64,000 nucleotides of DNA from Burkholderiales bacterium RIFCSPLOWO2_02_FULL_57_36 (GTDB lineage: Bacteria; Pseudomonadota; Gammaproteobacteria; Burkholderiales; Burkholderiaceae_D). The position numbers and the translations under genes were made by a program. Positions 59,804-64,000 of the stretch are shown here, in pieces. A model generated the notes under the pieces. It worked only from the letters and a program-made list of their open reading frames with translations. It had not been told where the DNA came from and did no database searches. The stretch lies in contig MESE01000052.1 of assembly GCA_001770855.1 (NCBI GenBank), forward strand, positions 39,483 to 103,482, written 5' to 3'. How positions within the stretch are numbered: the first letter of the stretch is position 1; every line of letters begins with the position of its first letter.

Positions 59804-60211
59804 ATGCTAATGCGAGCACTTTTATGGTTAAGAGTTTTCCCTGGGGCGCTTGCCGGGTTTCTCCCTGGTGCTTTCCTTGCGATTGTTATCACCTTAATCG
59901 GCGAAGCAAATTGCTCGTCAGATTTTGTTGGGTGGAAAGGCTGCTTTTCGCCAGAATTCAAACGATTTGAGATCGCAGCTTCTATTGTCATGTCCGCTAC
60001 CAGCGGTCTACTTGTCCCGCTGTTGCCTGGCCTTCTGGCTCCAGCTTTCCAACGCACTGTAGGGATCATTGCGGCCGTTGGCGGGTTTTTCATATGGAGA
60101 CATTTCAAATTTGGTTGGTCCGATGGACTGATCCCTTTTGCGGTTGGAGTAGGAGTTTCGTTTTGCTTAATTCACATAATTGTAAGAAAACACGTTGGAG
60201 AAAAAAACTAG
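59804..60211 (+). CDS. Membrane protein in an integron-type cassette
   Basis: 135 residues with four hydrophobic segments (about 5-31, 60-80, 84-103, 113-126). The ATG follows the R' core GTTAAAT immediately. A C-S-S-D...W-K-G-C-F pair of Cys lies in the loop after helix 1 and could form a disulfide outside the cytoplasm. No family recognised. Its end overlaps the next gene by 49 bases in another frame. Confidence 0.6.
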   Translation: MLMRALLWLRVFPGALAGFLPGAFLAIVITLIGEANCSSDFVGWKGCFSPEFKRFEIAASIVMSATSGLLVPLLPGLLAPAFQRTVGIIAAVGGFFIWRHFKFGWSDGLIPFAVGVGVSFCLIHIIVRKHVGEKN

Positions 60212-60633
60212 CCGTTGGCATATTCACTCTATGCGCCGCCATATCGGTAAACGCGAAAGGGATTCAGAATTGGAAGCAGTTATTAAGTCAGCCAAAATGT
60301 AATGAGGGAGGAGGATTTTTGCTATGGGACTCTCAGCGCTGCCTCTTTGATACTGCCGCAGTCTATATTGATGGCCACGCTGTTAGTGTTGAAAGAGGCG
60401 ACACCAAAGTACTTCGCCGGAAAAATGCCCTGCATGACTCGATCGGTGATCGATTTCTGGAGACTTACAGAGCTAAAAACATTCGTGTACTTATTCAGAT
60501 CGAGCTTTTGCCCGCACGCTGTCACTATGCAGACGAACAGTGCACTTATCGAAATATGCGAGCTAGGATAAGAGTTGAGAGAGTTGAAAAGCCGACTCAA
60601 ATATATGATGCTGTAGGATATTCCGGATCATAA
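60163..60633 (+). CDS. Small secreted protein in the same cassette, TTG start
   Basis: 156 residues from the TTG at 60163, which has AGGAG seven bases upstream. This start gives a basic n-region (C-K-K-T-R-W-R-K-K) followed by a hydrophobic core and A-K-G, a plausible signal peptide. An ATG at 60094 would give an unlikely N-terminus. The mature part has six Cys (N-x-G-G-G-F-L-L-W-D-S-Q-R-C and A-R-C-H-Y-A-D-E-Q-C) that suggest disulfides. No family recognised. Confidence 0.6.
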   Translation: MLNSHNCKKTRWRKKLAVGIFTLCAAISVNAKGIQNWKQLLSQPKCNEGGGFLLWDSQRCLFDTAAVYIDGHAVSVERGDTKVLRRKNALHDSIGDRFLETYRAKNIRVLIQIELLPARCHYADEQCTYRNMRARIRVERVEKPTQIYDAVGYSGS

Positions 60634-60723
60634 ATTTAACTAAACAATCGACACGGACACACAAGTGCGTCCGTGCACTGCATGCACGCGCCTCGTGTGC
60701 GCCGGTCAAGTCCAACGTTATGG
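60634..60723 (+). other. attC site
   Basis: R'' ATTTAAC (60634-60640) is the exact complement of the cassette's own start core GTTAAAT at 59797. R' is GTTATGG (60717-60723), which departs from the usual GTTRRRY. The interior holds a CACGGAC / GTCCGTG hairpin. About 90 bases. Confidence 0.75.
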
Positions 60724-60730
60724 TGCTTAG

Positions 60731-61375
60731 ATGCTGAGACTGCTGTCCCTCGCCTTGATACTTATGGCTGTCTCCACGCCAGCTTTCTGCCAACAGATAA
60801 AAGAGTTTAAGAACATTGAATCCTTCATTGGCTCGCTGCGGAACGCAAGCGTAAGGGGTTCGGCGGAAGGCGACCTTATGGGGAGAGGTCGAATGGATTG
60901 GGCAGGTATAGTCGCTTCCAAAGAGGAAAACGACGAAGAGATTGTAGACATTTACATTCTAGAGAAATTGGGCTCTGGGAATTACGGGCTTGTCGAAAAA
61001 TCGGCATCAAGACCAGCCTTTGGCGGAACAGGAAATTTTGGATATGAAGACATAACCATTCAAGACAAAAGCGTTTTTGTCGTGTTTAGCTATCATTGGC
61101 ATTCCTGCGCCGGAAATTCGACAAGCCAATTTAAGCTAACTAAAAACGGCTGGCAATTGATGGGCATCGAATCTTTTGAAACAAACGCTGTTGACGGTTC
61201 TGGCATCGACATTAACACTAGTACCAACCTTCTAACCAGCAGGGCCGTTATTAAAAAAACGAATAATGGAAAGTCAAAGGTTTATAGAATAAAAACGGCG
61301 CCTAAATTACTCCTGCTAAAGAATTACAGTGGTGAGGGCACAATATCAATACAAGAAAAGACGCCCATATGTTGA
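60731..61375 (+). CDS. Secreted protein of unknown function in an integron-type cassette
   Basis: 214 residues with a signal peptide (M-L-R-L-L-S-L-A-L-I-L-M-A-V-S-T-P-A-F-C, cleavage near residue 20). The mature part is beta-rich, with Y-H-W-H-S-C-A-G-N in the middle. Codon use is more AT-rich than in the flanking chromosome. No family recognised. Confidence 0.65.
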   Translation: MLRLLSLALILMAVSTPAFCQQIKEFKNIESFIGSLRNASVRGSAEGDLMGRGRMDWAGIVASKEENDEEIVDIYILEKLGSGNYGLVEKSASRPAFGGTGNFGYEDITIQDKSVFVVFSYHWHSCAGNSTSQFKLTKNGWQLMGIESFETNAVDGSGIDINTSTNLLTSRAVIKKTNNGKSKVYRIKTAPKLLLLKNYSGEGTISIQEKTPIC

Positions 61376-61376
61376 A

Positions 61377-61433
61377 CCATAACTTGTCGCTGGACATTGT
61401 CACGCAAGCGTGCCGGTCAGCTCTACGTTAAAT
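61377..61433 (+). other. attC site
   Basis: R'' CCATAAC (61377-61383) is the exact complement of the cassette's own unusual start core GTTATGG at 60717. R' is GTTAAAT (61427-61433). The interior has GCTG...CAGC arms and a CACGC-AA-GCGTG hairpin. 57 bases. Confidence 0.8.
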
Positions 61434-61436
61434 ATC

Positions 61437-61805
61437 ATGCCAAGCTACGACTGGACATGTCACTCATGCTGGAACTCGAACAAAGCAAATTCCGATGTAT
61501 GCAGCGTATGTTCATGTCCGGCTTCTGCATCGCTAAGGAAAATTTCGGCATTTCGGGAAAGACACATAGCCAATGCTGGCAAGGTGTTGACTGAGCGAGC
61601 TGCTATCACAGAGCCCCATCGTGAGATTGGCCGGATAAATGCGAGTGACCTTTTACTATGGGGCTTTGTGATTGTCGGGCAAATAATGACATTCTTCCTT
61701 TATGAATACTTGTTTGCGACGCCTTTAATTGTCTTGGTAATGATTGCGACAGTTGTACTTGTGTATAAAGTATTCGCATCTTTTTTCGGCAAAGGTCATC
61801 GCTAA
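61437..61805 (+). CDS. RanBP2-type zinc-finger membrane protein in an integron-type cassette
   Basis: 122 residues. The N-terminus W-T-C-H-S-C-W-N-S-N-K-A-N-S-D-V-C-S-V-C has the W-x-C-x2-C...N...C-x2-C pattern of RanBP2-type zinc ribbons. Two hydrophobic segments follow (residues about 73-92 and 94-115). The ATG lies three bases after the R' core. No R'' complementary to its own core was found downstream, so the last attC of the array seems lost. Confidence 0.68.
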   Translation: MPSYDWTCHSCWNSNKANSDVCSVCSCPASASLRKISAFRERHIANAGKVLTERAAITEPHREIGRINASDLLLWGFVIVGQIMTFFLYEYLFATPLIVLVMIATVVLVYKVFASFFGKGHR

Positions 61806-61876
61806 TGGATCAAGCGATTGACCGCCAGGGGCGAGTATACTTATGCTCCATCACGCCATCGAATTCGAAAGCAATC

Positions 61877-62218
61877 ATGTCCGCCATTCCCGCCTGTCCC
61901 CAATGCACCATGGAAAACACTTATCCCGATGGCGCCAACTATGTTTGTGCCGACTGCGGCCACGAGTGGCCGATGGTGCAAAGCGCCGTTACCGATGACA
62001 ACGCAGGGGCGGTGGTGAAGGATGCCAACGGCAATGTGTTGAGCGATGGTGACGCCGTGGTGCTGATCAAGGACTTGAAAGTGAAGGGCTCTTCCATCAC
62101 GCTGAAGATGGGCACCAAGATCAAGAGTATTCGCCTGGTGGGCGGTGACCATGAGGTGGACTGCAAGATGGATGCCGGCAGCTTCATGCTGAAGGCTTGC
62201 TACCTGCGGAAAGCCTGA
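61877..62218 (+). CDS. yjdM: YjdM/PhnA family zinc-ribbon protein
   Basis: 113 residues from the ATG at 61877 (M-S-A-I-P-A-C-P-Q-C), which matches the family's usual N-terminus; the upstream extension to 61805 is not family-like. Zinc ribbon C-P-Q-C...C-A-D-C-G-H-E-W, then the YjdM beta domain with V-K-D-A-N-G-N-V-L-x-D-G-D-A-V and L-K-V-K-G-S-S. The family was once called phosphonoacetate hydrolase (PhnA) in error; its function is unknown. Its GC content is like that of the main chromosome, so the cassette array ends before it. Confidence 0.92.
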   Translation: MSAIPACPQCTMENTYPDGANYVCADCGHEWPMVQSAVTDDNAGAVVKDANGNVLSDGDAVVLIKDLKVKGSSITLKMGTKIKSIRLVGGDHEVDCKMDAGSFMLKACYLRKA

Positions 62219-62268
62219 CGGTTCTTGCGCGCCGAGGGGCGCACTCGTTGACCGTGCCCGTCTATTGC

Positions 62269-63021
62269 TCAGGCGGCAGATGCCGGTGATGTTTTATTTC
62301 GCGTTGTTTTCTTTGGCCGGTGCAAAGGAGATGACGCAACGATGCGCGCGCACCAGGTGTTTAACGCTTTTTCTCCCGTTGCGGAAAACGCGACGACACG
62401 CGATCCCTTTACGCGTTTGGCCCAGCCCAGTTCTTCGATGCGGCTAAGCAGCGCGGCGCCCAATGCCCCCGCAAGATGATGACGGCGTTCACTCCAGTCG
62501 AGGCAGGTATTGCAAAACGTGCGGCGCTTGCCGGCGAGACTGTCGACGTCGACGCCGATGTGCTGAAACAACTGCTGCCCGACCGCTGTCAGTTCCAAGC
62601 CTGCCGTGCCGAGTTGCAGTGCACGTACTTGCAGCAGGTTTTCGTAAACAAGCACACCCAGTTCGCCGGCGAGATGATCGTAACAAACACGCGCTTTTCT
62701 CAATGCCGGTTCGCTCGGGCTGGATCGAACCCGTATCGCGCCGGTCCTGAATGCAACGCCCATCAAGGATTCCAGCAGTTCCGCCACATCGTGGTTGGCC
62801 AGGCGAAAGTAACGATGCCGTCCTTGCGACTCGACTTCAATCAGGCTCGCGTCGAGCAGCTTGGCAAGATGGCCGCTGATGGTTTGCTTGGTTACACCTG
62901 CCACTTCGGCAAGCTCGGTGGCGGTGAGCGCCTGCCCCGTCATTAATGCAGTCAGTACGTCGGCGCGTGCATGATCGCCGATCAGGGCAGCAATACCGAC
63001 AATGTTCGGACCGTCTTTCAT
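62269..63021 (-). CDS. ArsR-like winged-helix transcription regulator with extended C-terminus
   Basis: 250 residues. N-terminal winged helix ([35 protein letters not shown], wing R-H-R-Y-F-R-L). The remaining 150 residues include [14 protein letters not shown], a segment with two Cys and two His that may bind metal. A promoter whose start falls on the ATG suggests a leaderless mRNA. A perfect dyad covers the start codon, so autoregulation is likely. Divergent from the NIPSNAP gene. Confidence 0.87.
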   Translation of the reverse strand: MKDGPNIVGIAALIGDHARADVLTALMTGQALTATELAEVAGVTKQTISGHLAKLLDASLIEVESQGRHRYFRLANHDVAELLESLMGVAFRTGAIRVRSSPSEPALRKARVCYDHLAGELGVLVYENLLQVRALQLGTAGLELTAVGQQLFQHIGVDVDSLAGKRRTFCNTCLDWSERRHHLAGALGAALLSRIEELGWAKRVKGSRVVAFSATGEKALNTWCARIVASSPLHRPKKTTRNKTSPASAA

Positions 63022-63056
63022 GGTTCGATCTTAGCCGAACCATCAACGCCGATCAA
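63020..63056 (-). promoter_or_regulatory. Leaderless promoter and operator of the divergent regulator
   Basis: On the minus strand TTGATC (63056-63051), 17-base spacer, TAAGAT (63033-63028); the expected start is at 63021, the A of the ATG. Dyad ATGGTTCG / CGAACCAT (63020-63027 and 63036-63043) covers the -10 and start codon. Confidence 0.7.
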
Positions 63057-63099
63057 GCGGGTATTGTTATGCCTCGATCTGCAACGCATGGAGAACCGA

Positions 63100-63447
63100 A
63101 TGACAATCACCTGCTTTATCCGCTATGAAATCGACCCGTTTCAACGCGACGCCTTCAAAGAATATGCTGAAAATTGGGGGCGTATCATTCCCCGATGCGG
63201 AGGACAGTTGATCGGATACTTCCTGCCGCATGAGGGCACCAACAACGTGGCCTGGGGCCTGATTGCTTTCAACAGCCTGGCCGCCTATGAGACTTACCGA
63301 TCCAGGCTGAAATCCGAGCCCGAGGGGCGATCGAATTTCGACATGGCGCAGTTGCGAAAATTCATCGTGCGTGAAGAACGCACTTTTGTAGAAGCGGTGG
63401 ATGGAACTTTTTGCATGACCTTACCAGACAGGAGCGAACCAGCATGA
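63100..63447 (+). CDS. NIPSNAP family protein
   Basis: 115 residues from the ATG at 63100 (GGAG six bases upstream). [41 protein letters not shown] and the C-terminal F-V-R-E-E-R-T-F match NIPSNAP/dimeric alpha-beta barrel proteins. The stop overlaps the next ATG, so both are coexpressed and probably controlled by the divergent regulator. Confidence 0.88.
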   Translation: MTITCFIRYEIDPFQRDAFKEYAENWGRIIPRCGGQLIGYFLPHEGTNNVAWGLIAFNSLAAYETYRSRLKSEPEGRSNFDMAQLRKFIVREERTFVEAVDGTFCMTLPDRSEPA

Positions 63448-63797
63448 TTGCCGTCATATTTGAAGCGATACCGCATGCCGATCAAAAGCAGGCTTACCTG
63501 GATGCAGCCGCGGTACTGCGGCCGCACCTGGAAAAGATCGAAGGCTTCGTATCGATCGAACGATTCGAAAGTCTTGTCCAGCCGGGAAAAATCCTGTCGC
63601 TGTCATTTTGGAAAGACGAAGAGGCGGTCAGGCAATGGCGCAACCTTGAATCGCATCGCGCGATTCAATCCCTGGGCCGCACCAGCGTCTTTGCCGATTA
63701 CCGCTTGAGAGTGGCGAGCGTGATCAGGGACTACGGACTGCATGATCGGGCCGAGGCGCCGGCGGATTCGCGCGAGATCCACCGTGACAATGAATAG
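63444..63797 (+). CDS. Antibiotic-biosynthesis-monooxygenase domain protein
   Basis: 117 residues. [10 protein letters not shown] opening, [16 protein letters not shown] and [17 protein letters not shown] belong to the ABM fold; the C-terminus is charged. ATGA overlap with the NIPSNAP gene. Small enzymes of this fold act on quinones or haem or are structural; the substrate is unknown. Confidence 0.88.
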   Translation: MIAVIFEAIPHADQKQAYLDAAAVLRPHLEKIEGFVSIERFESLVQPGKILSLSFWKDEEAVRQWRNLESHRAIQSLGRTSVFADYRLRVASVIRDYGLHDRAEAPADSREIHRDNE

Positions 63798-63904
63798 GCG
63801 CAACACTCACGGCAAATTTTGTTGTGCCGACGGGCTTGGCTGAATTGACATTGGCGAATCGCCTGACCTCCCGCGCTTCCGGTTTATCGCTGAACTTATT
63901 CCGC

Positions 63905-64000
63905 CTAGTGGACTGTAACAGTTGATTTGGAAGTGAAAGGCGCCCGTTCGGCGTGCAGGGCAAGGCGCAAAGCACAGCGATACCGAGGTATCGCGAGCAT
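63905..64000. mobile_element. Start of a repeat/MITE-like element cut by the window end
   Basis: CTAGTGGACTGTAACAG at 63905-63921 is identical to the right half, in reverse complement, of the palindrome at 24189-24213. The following bases contain a GATACC-gag-GTATC dyad, as in non-autonomous elements. The terminal CTAG suits elements that target TA. No coding sequence is visible in it. Confidence 0.5.

Overview
The window looks like part of a chromosome of a Betaproteobacterium, probably Burkholderiales and possibly an Oxalobacteraceae relative. This is inferred from the mix of genes (short-chain PHA depolymerase, MshQ-like adhesin, tandem universal stress proteins behind FNR-type boxes, GntP permease, class A RNase P RNA) and from the GC-rich codon use of most genes. 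No 16S gene or other decisive marker is present, so the assignment is tentative.

Region 1 (1-25806, all + strand) is the 3' part of an extracellular contractile injection system (eCIS) locus and its cargo. In order it holds the end of a small unknown gene, a baseplate J-like protein, a 1796-residue tape-measure protein with internal duplications, the AAA+ ATPase typical of eCIS, and a large membrane-anchored protein of unknown role. Six consecutive cargo-like genes follow. Four carry the DUF4157 domain (HEAWH plus a downstream Glu). Five of the six, including two without DUF4157, share an F-x-D-N-R leader at residues 28-36. Their C-terminal parts all differ: a multi-pass membrane domain, two Cys/His putative hydrolases, two C-termini with a G-Y-E-[VL]-E-L motif, and a 1436-residue protein with two consecutive ubiquitin-specific-protease-like domains followed by ankyrin-like repeats. 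The last one strongly suggests a eukaryotic target.

Region 2 (26035-36525) holds a small membrane protein, an MshQ-like PA14/DUF6701 surface protein, a ThDP-dependent enzyme, the RNase P RNA gene rnpB, a fasciclin-domain protein, a DUF3096 peptide, a nitronate-monooxygenase-like flavoprotein behind an FNR-type promoter, and an MFS transporter.

Region 3 (36586-48140) looks like a low-oxygen/stress and storage-polymer block. It has an SDR, four universal stress proteins, a CPA2 cation/proton antiporter with a TrkA-N domain, an exported PHA depolymerase, a GntP permease and a Pat-type acyl-CoA synthetase/acetyltransferase. Three FNR/ANR-type palindromes lie in its intergenic gaps, and two of these gaps share a longer conserved block.

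Region 4 (48172-56959) holds a TetR-SDR divergent pair with two operator copies, a remnant of an EamA transporter, an Ogt plus Ada/AlkA DNA alkylation repair operon, an NTF2-like protein, a VIT1-family transporter, and an ArsR-family regulator upstream of a SoxC/SorA-like sulfite dehydrogenase and its cytochrome c.

Region 5 (57201-61805) is a cluster of small, mostly lower-GC genes separated by attC-like sites. In three neighbouring cassettes the R'' box is the exact complement of the cassette's own R' box, which is the signature of integron gene cassettes. No integrase is in view. The window ends with a YjdM gene, an apparently leaderless HTH regulator divergent from a NIPSNAP/monooxygenase pair, and the start of a repeat whose end sequence also occurs as a palindrome inside the effector cluster.
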